Shown here one piece after another: positions 10,301 to 21,787 of a stretch of 64,000 nt of DNA. The first letter of the stretch is position 1; each line of letters starts with the position of its first letter. Source of the stretch: Pagrus major (Eukaryota; Chordata; Actinopteri; Spariformes; Sparidae). The notes under the pieces are model-generated. The model worked only from the letters and a program-made list of their open reading frames with translations. It did no database searches and was not told the DNA's origin. A program made the translations under genes and the position numbers. Where the stretch lies: the NCBI RefSeq assembly GCF_040436345.1, contig NC_133219.1:21355458-21419457 (forward strand), in the 5' to 3' direction.

Positions 10301-13300
10301 ACTCCCTCACAGCAACTGTAGCGGGTCTCTACTCCACCTGGCACTGTGATCAGTTATGGAGTAGGCTGTATAGTAATCACTTTTAAGCATTTTGGATGTT
10401 TTTAAAACTATAACTATATATACTCACCTTTATTCTTAACTGCTTTCCCATAGTGGTAATTACACTCCTCCTTACGGATGTGTTTGCCTGTTTTGCTCAC
10501 AGAATATGTCGCCCCACATCGACAGCAGATCCTCTTGAGGGCTTCAATGAACAAAACAGAAAAAGACCATCACCACAGAGCAATGTGTTGAGAAAAGAAA
10601 CCTTCACTGTAGTTAAGTATAGCACAGGTTAAGGCTGCCCTCTAGTGACATGATATGAGAATAGCATTAAATTGTCTCATAGTTGGAGTAAGAGTTATGG
10701 GAATATGTTTTCTACTTACGGTCTGCTTTGCCTTTCTTATTGTCAGCAAAAAGAATAGCAGAACCGGGTTTCTCTGGGTGCTGGACGGGATAGTTGCTCT
10801 CAATCAGCCTCTCCTCAGTCAAAATATAGTCCTTCAAACTCTCATACAATGCCTTATCTGCCAGAAACACACATTTACTGAGAAGCTGCCAACTAATTTG
10901 ATGAAATGAAAATGCATTCAAAAGGAAACCAATTTATCTCACCATTTCCTTTTAACTTCTTCAAGTTAAGTGGAATATTGCCTTTGAATCTTTGGCTGCT
11001 GACTTCGTTTTCATCTGCACCAGAAAAAACATAAATGGATTACATATAACTAAATTATGTCTTACAATCGGCATCAATTACATGTTTCATGGACAGTTTG
11101 AGTTTTCCACAAGTTCTGACCTTTAGCAGCAACAGCACTTTGGTTCTTTAGCCTCTTCAGTGCATTCACTGCAACACTCATATATTTGAGTTTGTTCACA
11201 CTGCGATTATACAAAGTCCTCTCTTCTGCAACTGCCTATCAACATTAACAGGGTAAGAATTAAATGGATTAATATCTAGACAGTAGTTTGTCAGTGAGGA
11301 TGATATTAAGTGGCACAAGCTCACCTTCTCAAAGGCTTCATTGACATTGGCTGTTGTTTTGAGGAACTCCTCTGTGAACATGTTGACATAACGCTGTCGG
11401 GTGTCATGGGGCACTTTGTCTTTGGCAGCCTCGCCATTCTGCTTCAATTTACGTTTAGTGGGAACTGGCTAAAAGAACATATTTATCATTAATATTCAAC
11501 AGATGAAATGGGTCTAACTCACACAAGACACAAGTTAAATTTCTTGAAAATTGCCACAACAAAGGCTGCTTTTTGCTTCTCACCTTAACCGTAGCAGCTG
11601 TAGGAATAGTGGAGGAAGTGGCCTGACTTGAATGTGCAGATGCAAAGGTCAGTGAAGGCTTGCGTGCCTGTGCCGGGATGAGCACCGGCGCTGTTGTGCG
11701 GTATCTTTGCACAGTGGTAGCTGCAGGTGGATAATATGTTTGTTTCATAGCGACAGCATTAGTCTGCACTTGACTGATTGGGGTTAGCACTGAAGTAACT
11801 GGGCAGGAGCTGGAAGTTACAGGCAAAGGGAAGGTGCCCTGTGGGAGGATCAGATGCAAGTTGTTGCCCATTCCAATCACTGCAGTCCCCAAAGGTATGT
11901 AGTTCACATAAGCTGTGAAAAGACAAACGCACATGCAGATATGATGCACTCAGGTAAAGCAACCACAAGAAAAAAAAAAAAAATTCTACTCCAAGTTTTG
12001 AAAGAAATGCTGCTTGACCCCACATTTTCATGGTAATATTTAAAATAAATCTTGTCCAGTACAGCCAACAGAAGCTTACCATTTTGCACATGAACAGGCT
12101 GCAGGTTTTCAGGGGTTTGAGCTGAAGCAGAAGGTGCGCTCTGGGCCTCTGGCCTCCTCTGATAGGTTGAAGAAACAAATGCCTGACCACCTTTAACTGA
12201 GGTGGTCAGCATGGAGGCTCTCTGCTGTACCTGCTGGATCTTGGAATTGACAGCAGGCTGGGAGGCAAATCCTGACACCACAGGCCCACGTAGGGGAACC
12301 AGCACCTGGGGCTGAGGTCTGTTTTTAACCACAGGCTGCTGAATGGAGTGAGTTAATCATAAAATGTTCTTAAAATTATGATTCAGGCTTGAAATTCATA
12401 TCTGTAATCTCGAGGGGGTAGTAAGCCTGAGAAAAATTGCCTTTTTTGAAAATTAATTTTACATTACACAGTAACTATGCTTAAGTTCCATATTATCAAA
12501 TCCATTAAGTTTTACTACATGAATGAATGTAAGTAGTTTCTTTGATCATTTTATAAACTATATCTTTGAATTAAAGATGGAAAAAGTAATGAAAAAAGTC
12601 ATTTGCAGTGTGCAAAAATCTGTGTATTCTTAAAGCAATACTTTAATACAGATTTCTGTATTATTAAAAAGATGAGAGCCACCCCCATATATGAAGACTT
12701 AAGAGTAACCATGTCATCTGTATGTAGCATTTACCTCTGTATGTTTGGCTTCATGAGCCGTCCTCTTCTTTCCTGCCAGTGCTTGGGGTTTAACATTCAA
12801 CTCTGCCTTCTCCACATCCATGGCTCCAACCTTAAAATGACAAAGTGAGAGTAGGGATCTTTACACTGTGGAAGATTTCTCTTCACCTTGAAATGTGAGT
12901 GTCTTACAGCATACTTACAGACACACTGGGCTGCACATCATTTCCCTTATCCTCGTTGTTTGCCTCCATGAAGATCCTGTAGCATTCCTCCATCGGGTCA
13001 CTGTCAGACAGCTCAATTTCTGAATAGTTGAGCTCATCTTCATCGTCAGAGCTGGTATCAATGGTTATTACTTCCTTGTTATCCACTCTCCCCAAAAGCT
13101 GCTCAGTTGATGTGGATGATGATTCAGCTCTGCATGTCAAACTTGAAGCTGAAGAAATGTCCCAAGTCGGCCCATGGCTGCTGCCTGACACTGATTCTGC
13201 CGGCTCCAGGCAGCTTTCAGGTGGCGCATGGTTAACCGAAGCTTCACCCAGCATCTGTCCTGGAATTTTGCTTGTTGTTTTCTGGCTGTGGAGCACCATT

Positions 13301-15761
13301 GATGGTACAGATTTTGTGGAAGACCACTGATTACTCCCTCTGTTCTGTGCTAGCAGATCTGTTTTCTGAGCTTGCTTGGTGTGTTGCCTTAATTGTGAGT
13401 CTGAGTTAGCAGCTGGAGCTTTATAAAAAAGTGAATTCTTAGATGGAACATTATATGGCTGCATAGGATTCATTTTCTCAATACTACGGGGCAGCTCACA
13501 CTGAGGCAATTCAACCTGAAACGTCTTTTCTTCCTTTTCTGCCACCAGATTTTTACAGTTTTGATATTTCTGGTTTGTGGTGGCAGGAGGACTTGCAGCT
13601 TCAGGACTTCTATCCACTATTACTTCAGCAGTCTTAAAATGAGTGATTTTATAGCTTTCTCTTCCCAGATCTTCTGAATCTCCAGTCAAGTCAACTACAC
13701 TCCCATCAACTGGTATATTTTTGCGTTGTTTGTTTTCATCTAGATCAGATGAACCTGGATTGAATTCAGCACTGCAAAAACTATAAACTCTACTTTCTTC
13801 TACCGTGGGTGCAGACTGAGATCTGACCCTGCACGCCTCAGTGTCTGCAAGGCTCAGTGGTGGAGAATGATTTGAAATAGTTGCTGTTTTGATCTCAGTC
13901 CATTCCACAACTTTATCGTGGAGGGATTTGCCAGCAAGAGAATCAACAGGTCGCCCTCTCTTTTTGGCAGGCGAGGGAGGAATGTCAATAATCAAGACGC
14001 TGTCTTCATTAGAGTCATCAAGTGGCTCTGGAGATGGCAGTTGGGAAGGCTGAGGCTGATATGCGACTGGCTTCTTTTGGTCAGAAGGCACAGCTTTTCT
14101 TGCTCTTTTCAAACCTTTACCATGTTTCAGTTTATGCTTTTTACATGATGAACTGTAAGAGCTCAAGTCAGCAGAAAAGTTGGACAGAGGGTCATACTCC
14201 AAATCAGTCCTTGGTTTTGAGTTGTCAACCACGTACTTCTTTCCTCGGGAGAGTGTTTTAGTGGAGTTTGTGCATGAAGACCGTCCAAGAGAACCTCTGT
14301 CTACAGTTTTACTTGCAGTCTCAGACTTGGAAACAGAGTCATTAGGCACAGAGTTTCTGCTGTCTTGCTGTACGGTCTTGTAGTGCGACAGGCGCCTTTG
14401 CTCCTGCTCCACCTCGTGCCTTACAGTTTCAATCTCCTTGTTGATCCGCTCCAGCTCCTGGAGGCATTCGTCTTTGGTCTCATCATTCACTGGTGCTTCA
14501 GAGTCAGCATACAGATAGCCATGTTGTACTCCTGTTCAAAAGGGATATGAGATGGGGCTTACTAGCATTAGTGATATGACTGAAACTAGGGCTGGGCGGT
14601 ATGGCCTTAATATCACAATATGTTTAGGTCATTTCCTAATATAGGATATATACCTCTGAATTTTGAAATCTTCCCAAAAGCACATGGACATGGTAGACAA
14701 AATCAAATATTTTAAACCAAAATGCCCTACTTCAATATCGATACTGCAACAATATTGTAATGATGACTATTGGTACTTTCGAAGAATACGAACAATGAGA
14801 TTTCTGATCAATAATCATCACTAATGTGGATATAATGACTAAGTGGGTAAAGACAGGTATTAGAACAAGTAGAGCAACCTGGTAAGTTCAGAAAATGACA
14901 TTTTTTACTGTCATGCAGCCTTTAAAACCAGGAGTAGACAACACTTATGCATATCACAATACATCAATATCCAATATCAAAAATGATTTATAGTCTGTTA
15001 TCACAATAACAATATATATCGTATATATTTTCATGCCTAATTTTAAAACTACTACATGGTAAGATTGGGTTAAGTATAAATAAGCTGTGCAGAGTGAAGG
15101 TGTGGTGACCTGTGGCTGCGAGAAAACATCTTTACACTTCCATAAATTGTGTGTGTGTGTGTCAGAGAAACCATGCTTTTGATTGTTTTATAAGACCATT
15201 ATTTTAACTGAAATGGACAAAAAAAATGCTTAATCTTAACAATACATAAATAGAAAGAAATCAAATAAAAACAATAACAGGAATCAGGACAAAATCAGGA
15301 GAAAATGTGATCCCACTACATATTAACTACATTTTAACCCTTCTTTTAAAGAGAAACTTGCAGCCTCATGCATTAAGGTATTAAGTGAGTTGGTTTATCT
15401 TCAAACTCGCCAAGTTTTTTTAAAAAATATTAACCGCTAGCGTTAACCTATGGCTTAGTTTACCCACTTTAATCTTAAATTACACTTTCTGTGTAATTTA
15501 ATCTCAATTTACACTTTGTTTCCGGAAGGAAAAAAAAGCAGAATATGCAATTGAAAACTTTAAACAGGAAACAATTTGGGTTACGTTAGCTGGCTAGCAT
15601 ACCTCAAAACACTGACCTGCATGTATCGATGATTTATTGGAGGCACCGAACACATCCCGCAACTCTGTGGCATGTTTGTACAAACAGTGTGGCCTCTCAC
15701 AAAGCCCACGTTTTGATATAGGACAATTTATGTCAGCGAAAAGACCGGACGAGGGAAACAT
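7302..15761 (-). CDS. rexo1: RNA exonuclease 1 homolog (REXO1, Elongin-A-binding protein 1)
   Basis: Nuclear DEDDh 3'-5' exonuclease-family protein known to bind Elongin A. Sixteen coding exons in transcript order: 15761-15617, 14531-12919, 12830-12735, 12338-12080, 11912-11584, 11468-11325, 11235-11121, 11014-10943, 10857-10720, 10541-10428, 10343-10270, 10169-10065, 9244-9129, 8833-8695, 7760-7640, 7390-7302. Joined they give 1222 aa with no break; human REXO1 is 1221. The N-terminus has a Cys/His motif ([18 protein letters not shown]). Exon 2 holds [15 protein letters not shown] and [11 protein letters not shown], all REXO1 hallmarks. A Cys-rich segment (CCRCG) follows in exon 10. The exonuclease core is DCEM at about 1065, [20 protein letters not shown] and the final [14 protein letters not shown]. 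The ATG at 15761 is chosen because MFPSSG aligns with the human start. The frame is also open upstream. Confidence 0.96.
9780..9880. repeat. MITE-end relic in REXO1 intron 12
   Basis: GACTTTCCATCAACATGGG and then GATAATGACAGAATTTT..TTTTGGTGAACTT match the end of a widespread teleost non-autonomous DNA element. A second relic of the same family lies at about 36395-36485. Confidence 0.55.
14585..15045. repeat. Non-autonomous DNA transposon relic in REXO1 intron 1
   Basis: It begins GGGCTGGGCGGTATGGCC and continues with alternating AATATCACAATAT-type sequence, ending near ATATATCGTATATATTTTC. This is the common fish repeat with GCTGGGCGATATGGCC-like ends. It has no coding capacity. Confidence 0.6.
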
Positions 15762-16233
15762 TAGCAAAAACAAAAATGCCACTTTTCACGATGCGCAACA
15801 CCGCTCGTTTTAGCTAATTAACCAACTGTCGGCAGGCAGGTGCTCCAACTGGAACATGTGGTGACGCCGCCTCAAATTTATAGGCTCTGCTAGGGTCGCG
15901 AGACGACAATAAAATGACAAAGTTTTTAATCCCTAAATAGGTATTTTTACGAGAAATAAAATTAAAAGTAACTCCGAATACATATAACACACTAACTTTC
16001 CTTTTTTTTAAATTTTATTTTTTATTTTTTAAAAATCAAATTAATTGCAGTTCCTTGTGTTGCAGCAATCCCTCCACGTCGGCAGATGGCGCTGCTGCGC
16101 AAACCTAAGCTGGGACCTACAGCGACAAAGTATTTTCCGTGTCTGGTACACTTGAACTACCGCAAGCACCACAACAGCAGGCTTACATGGCGTATTAAAT
16201 AACAAAACATACATTAAGTCCACGTTGTTTGAA
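15762..16233. promoter_or_regulatory. Shared divergent promoter region of REXO1 and POLI
   Basis: The start codons of REXO1 (minus, 15761) and POLI (plus, 16234) are 472 bases apart and point away from each other, so both core promoters and 5' UTRs must fit here unless upstream exons exist. The stretch has scattered CpGs (for example near 15785-15905 and 16076-16100), a GATGGCGCTGCTGCGC segment near 16086 and no obvious TATA box at either side. Confidence 0.6.
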
Positions 16234-19200
16234 ATGGATAAGAGCGAGGATGAGATGGAAGAGGATGAAGCCGAGTGGAAGAACAGTTTCGTGGATTCAG
16301 TCCCATTCAGCCCCGCTACTGCTTCTGGTAAAGTATGACAGGAGAAACTTTCAGTGACGGTGTGTTTTGGCTTTCAGTTGGCCTTTGACGTGCAGAGACG
16401 AACACGACTCTGTGTGTCGGCTATCTTCATGTTTCAGATGGTAATTATTGAATGCGTAATCTCAGTTTCAGGTCCGAGCCGCAGTAAGACAGCAGGACCG
16501 ACACCTGCACACAGAGTCATTCTGCACTTCGACCTTGACTGCTTCTATGCTCAGGTGGAAATGATCAGAAACCCAGCACTGAGAGAAGTACCTTTAGGTC
16601 AACGGATTTAACTACTACAATGCTTCCTCTGTGGCTGTCAGATGTGTTTCTGTTAAAGCCCAGAATATTTTTGTGGTTCAATAATGTGTCTCATCTTCAG
16701 GTATTCAGCAGAAATACATCATAGTCACCTGTAACTATGTGGCAAGGGAGCTCGGTGTCACCAAGCTGATGTCTGTTACTAGTGCGAAGGAGAAATGTCC
16801 TCAGCTGGTGCTGGTTAAAGGAGAAGACCTGACACACTACAGAGAAATGTCCTATAAAATGACAGGTAGGCAGGAGCAGTGCATCACACATAAATGCTCT
16901 GCAAATAAAGCTTCAACTAAATACTACATTCTGCTTACTGTATGTAGTTTTTCAGCATTTATAGTAATATCCACCCCAAAACATGCTCAGTACGCACATG
17001 TGGCCAGTAAATCCAAGGTCCATTTGCTGTTAGGTGGTTGTCGCAGAGAATAATTAAGCTAGTGTTAGATGTTTTGCATTTCAGCAAGGAGCAAGAGAGT
17101 CACTCTTTTCTCAACGTCTCTTGCTGTACTGCCACTATGACTATTGCCTCTGCTTTACTCATTCTCACATACAGTGTACCCCACAGATTAGTGCAACAAG
17201 GTCATGCTAACATCATGTATATTTTCTGTTTGTGTGCTCTTCCTCCTTTACCTTTTCTTGTCCTCCATCCAGAGCTGCTGATGTCCTATTGTCCACTGGT
17301 AGAGAGGCTCGGATTTGATGAAAACTTCATGGACGTCACAAAGATGGTAGAAGCAAGGCTAGCGGAGACACAAGAGTCCAACAACTTGTCATTTAAAGGA
17401 CATGTCTACAACCATTTCAGTGAGTCACATTTGTGCCCCTGGTGTATAGCTGTACATCTACAACATCTGGCTCATGGAAATCGGGAAATGAGTTGTGAAA
17501 CAAGCCAAGATGCTTAAACTTGTCAGATATTTGCATTGCACTTTCAGTTTCCGACCACGTGAAAAGTTTTGAATTTCAGGTTTTCTCAACTGCACACAGC
17601 ATGATTTTCTGTTCATTTCCTGCTCAGGTGCAGACGTTGAAGCCAGTGATCATCCAAGGTTGGCTTTAGGTTCACACATTGCAGCAGAGCTGAGAGAAGC
17701 CATCCACACCAAACTGGGTCTGACCGGCTGTGCTGGCATCGCCACAAACAAGCTGCTGGCCAAACTGGTGTCCGGCTCCTATAAACCCAATCAACAAACC
17801 ACCCTGCTGCCGGAGAATGTCAGCGACATCATGGGCTGCCTGAGCGGTCTCCGCAAAGTACCAGGTGTAGATGTTCAGCTTATGTTTAACTATTTATCAG
17901 TTCAAAACTTTTGTGTGTGTTTTTTAATCATATCATGCATCCCTGTTGATACATTTGTGGTCCCTTCATGTATTCTTAGGGGTGGGTCACCAAACTGCTA
18001 AGAGACTTCAAGCCCTTGGATTGGTCAGCGTGAAAGACCTACAGCTCTTTCCATTGAATGACTTGGTGAGAGAGTTCGGAGGTCCCACTGCTCAGCGCTT
18101 GAGGAATCTGGCCCTCGGTGTTGATGACTCACCTGTCACACCTACAGGGGCCCCCCAGGTAGGAAATTACCAATGTGTACTTAAGACGAGGGGTGTATGG
18201 CTGCATCCAAATGTCTGGACTTCATCGCACCTGCAGACTTTGTGGGCGCATTTGCAGGAAGTCTGCAAGTCTTGAGGGCAGTCCACAAGGGCCCTCAAGC
18301 AGACTTTCTGCAGACTTTCAGGGAGTCTGCTTGGGCTGCAGACTTCACTGGACTTCACTCATTTGTTTATCTATAATTCACTGCAATACGGCGGTAACCT
18401 TGCAGAACATTTTATGAATGTGTAAAACAAATACTTTATGGTAACATTACTTGAAATGTGTAGACTAGAAATAATATTCAACCACATCATGATATGGAAA
18501 GATTTAATAGTATAGACTGTAGAGGTAAACAAAATGCATGTTATTATTGTAGACTTTAGGGCTGTCTATCAGTGGCTTATATTTGCCCTGCAGTCCAACA
18601 AACTTGCAGACTTAACGTTATGGCAGTGAACACGTCACGGTATACACGACTAAAGCCAATGAGGTCTCAGTCCGCAAGTCCAAGGGGTGTACATTTTGGA
18701 TTCAGCCTATGACAGCATTGCCAGTACTCACACTTTGGCTTTACTTTCATGCTGACAAAACAAATGTAGGCTCCTTTCTGTGTGTCTATATTGATAAAGT
18801 ACATTTTTTATTTTAGTAAAAGCCCAGATATCTGTTTTGTATTACTGCAAGCATGGAACTTATCTAATCATTAATTACATTTAAAAAAAAAAAAAAAAAA
18901 AAGCAATGGATAGTGGGCCTAATAATGAAAACACAACTTACTTAGTTGCCTCAATATATGTATATCTTTTTCCTATGAACAGGAATTTCAGTGTTTCGTG
19001 AACTATAAATATAACACACAAAATAATAATAATCAGCAAGGTATATTACATAAAATGTATTAATTTGTATTTAAATAAATAAAAATGTTACTCTCTCCCA
19101 AGTGGATCAGGCCATTTAGATAGATTAAATTAGAGATGTCTGACTTTGAAATTTTACCGAAACAATTTTTAATTTAATTTGTGGTAAAGCATTAAAAAGT

Positions 19201-21787
19201 CTAGAAAATGGAACTTTTTACAGCCCGTGTAGTTGGCGTGTAGCACCATTCTCTATTTTATCAGTTGAAAGTAAAAGTAGGTGTTTGGGTGTCTTATTGC
19301 ACAATTTGATTTGATTTGATTTGATTTGATTTGATTTGATTTGAAGAGTCGTAACAGCCAGAAAATCAAAGTAATTGTAGGGTTCAGTTATCCAGGCAAA
19401 CTCATAAACCTTGTTGATATCATTAATGTCATAGTTCCTCATTAATGTCCCTTTTAATGTTAAAATGTGATATTTTATCTTTTTTCCCCCTTAATTAGTA
19501 TCCTTTTTGTTTCAGTCTCTCAGTGACGAAGACTCCTTCAAGAAAATGTCATCCACTAAAGAGGTTTTAGAAAAGATTCAAGAACTCCTGAGCAGTCTTG
19601 TGGAGAGGTGAGTTATTTTGTCAGTTCTTTTAAACCTGTCATCCGAGCCACTGAATCTAACCTTTGTCGTCTATTTGAAAACTAGGATGCACAAAGATGG
19701 CAGGCAGCCTCAAACCTTCCGGCTTACCATCCGTAGATACTCAGCGACCAACAAGTGGTTCAGTCGGGAGAGTCGTCAGTCTCCAATCCCCAACCACATA
19801 GGACACAAGATCACCTCTGGTGAGCTTGTGGACAAAAAAAGCAACACTTTTCCAGAAGGAATGAATATGTGGCTTTATACAACAAATTTAAAATCAAAAT
19901 TCACCATGACGTCTAGCTTTGACTGGGTCATAAACACAAAAAAGCCTCTGTAATGTCAGTGAAGATTCTCAGTCATCTAAGTCATGTTGTATCTAGATGT
20001 CTAGTTGTAGTATATCTAGATCAGCCTATGTTACATCTCATCCTGTCAACCCTTACCTCTTAAACTGCTCCAAAGTAAGTATGTTAACCCTCTGCGGTTG
20101 TTTTTTTACTGTCTCTGCAATGTCTCTATAGGCAGCACTGATGATTCTGTGGTTCAGCTGGCCCCATTGGCAATGAAACTTTTCCACAAGATGGTGGACA
20201 GCAGCGCAGCCTTCCACCTCACCCTCATTAACGTCTGCTTCAGTAACCTGCAGACGAGGGGAGCTGCCACCAGCGGAAAGGGCTCCATAACATCTTTCTT
20301 CACACACAGCACGTCTCCCAGAAAAACACAAATCTTCTCAGCTCAAAGCCAGGTAGTACACTGAAGTCATGCAGTGTAATCTAGCTTATTTTGATGGTAT
20401 CTTCATCAGGGTATCTGCAGGTTTTGAAAGGTTTTAAGAAGTGTTGAATTCAGATTTCTCATAACAGGCCTAAAAAGTCTTAAATTAGATTTACAAAAAT
20501 CTTAAATATTTTATTCCAATGTTTGTTATGAAGGTTTTTGTATCTGATTTTGGGCTGTTGGTAGACATGATACAAGTGCGATTGTTATTGGGCTACAATT
20601 ATCTATCAGTTCTAAGTACTATATCGTAGGCGACTGGACTTGTTTCACGTTCTTGAAGATGTCTCGCCTCTTGGATGAGAGGTCACATTAATTTGATTAG
20701 TGATGAATCATATATGAATATACCGCTGGGAAGTACAGAAAAATGTCAGATAATAAGAAGTAATTCGAGGCCATATAGTTTCTACTGGTTTTCTGTCATA
20801 TAGTCATTCTCAGGTCAGTTTGTTAAGAAACAGATATTAAATAACATTTTATATGGTATTAAAAATGTCTTCAAAAGTCCTACATTTTAACTTGTTAAAC
20901 CCTGCAGACGCCCACTCTGCTGTTACATGATTTTGCCTTCTTAGAAATAGTGTAAGTACTCGGAATTTCTTGAAATCAATTGCTCCTCCTGTTTTATTCT
21001 CCAATAGGATGGTTCCTCTCAGAGCGGGGATAGTCACTTAATGGACCATCAGTCCAGTGTGATTACTCAACATACCACACAAAAGACAGCAGCCACAAAA
21101 AGCCCTCATAGCTCTGAGGCAGCATTACATGGGTTCAAAATAGAACAAAGCCCTGATGTTGCTGGAGAGGACCCTCCGCTTCAGGAAGTATCCTGCTCTT
21201 CAACGAGGTCAGACTTTGATGAAACAAATACAACAGTGACTCATCGTTTGCCCCCAAATGTTGACCCAGAAGTGTTCAGCCTTCTCCCTGAGGAAATCCA
21301 GAAGGAGCTGTTATCTCCTGCCTACTCAGACTCTCTCCCCAGCTCTTCAATGAGCTCAGGCAAAGCCGTTGATGTCCCCAACATAACAGAAAACAAGTCT
21401 TCATATTCATTTACAGACTCACCAAATATTAAAGACATGAAAGAGCCTGTGAACAAATCGGATCCATCTAACAGGAAGACCATAGCTAATAACCACAGTC
21501 CTGCATACGTAAGTGTATTTCCAGGAGAAAACGTCATAGGAGAAGGGAGGCTGTCATCCCACCAGTCTTCTGACTGCGAGTTCCCAGGAAGTGTGGACCC
21601 TAAGGTGTTTTCTGAGCTTCCGCCAGATGTGCAAAGGGAGCTGATGATGGAATGGAAGCAACAGAAGCCGGTCCTGAAGACCACCTCGTTCAGGAAACCA
21701 GGGAAAGGCTCGATGGCCAAAGACAGAAAGGCTGCAGGAAAAAGCAGTCAGGCAAACAATTTGTTCAAGTATTTCAAACCTGCTTAG
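16234..21787 (+). CDS. poli: DNA polymerase iota (Y-family translesion polymerase)
   Basis: Inserts nucleotides opposite damaged template bases during translesion synthesis in the nucleus. Ten exons: 16234-16327, 16472-16597, 16701-16865, 17273-17419, 17628-17864, 17980-18158, 19516-19607, 19686-19819, 20132-20352, 21008-21787. They give 724 aa in frame; human isoforms are of similar length. Catalytic carboxylates are visible: Asp52 and Asp54 in FDLDCFYAQVE, and Asp144-Glu145 in RLGFDENF. The finger/palm blocks TGCAGIATNKLLAKLVSG and IRRYSATNKWFSRESRQ follow. A PIP-like KGSITSFF lies at about 441-448. The last exon carries two ubiquitin-binding motifs, VDPEVFSLLPEEIQKELL near 550 and VDPKVFSELPPDVQRELM near 661. 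The protein ends NLFKYFKPA. An AATAAA lies at 21836-21841. The acidic N-terminus is short, as in mammals. Confidence 0.97.
18198..18712. mobile_element. Non-autonomous DNA transposon in POLI intron 6
   Basis: Imperfect inverted ends are seen: GGCTGCATCCAAATGT on the left and ACATTTTGGATTCAGCC on the right. The subterminal regions are rich in GTCTGGACTT/GCAGACTT and CTCAGTCCGCAAGTCC. The flanks share a possible TAT duplication. About 0.5 kb with no transposase frame, so a MITE-like relic. Confidence 0.6.
19303..19344. repeat. Pentanucleotide tandem repeat (TTGAT)n
   Basis: About eight uninterrupted TTGAT units in POLI intron 6. Confidence 0.95.
20405..20530. repeat. Dispersed DNA-element relic in POLI intron 9
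   Basis: Contains GGGTATCTGCAGGTTTTGAA followed by AAAGTCTTAAATTAGATTTA. This combination recurs in many fish genomes at the end of a non-autonomous DNA transposon. Confidence 0.45.

Noticed and set aside
13028-13330. Ser-rich plus-strand frame
   Set aside because: Antisense of REXO1 exon 2.
15762-15782. Upstream GTG as the REXO1 start
   Set aside because: Nuclear vertebrate genes use ATG. The ATG at 15761 gives MFPSSG, which aligns with the human N-terminus.
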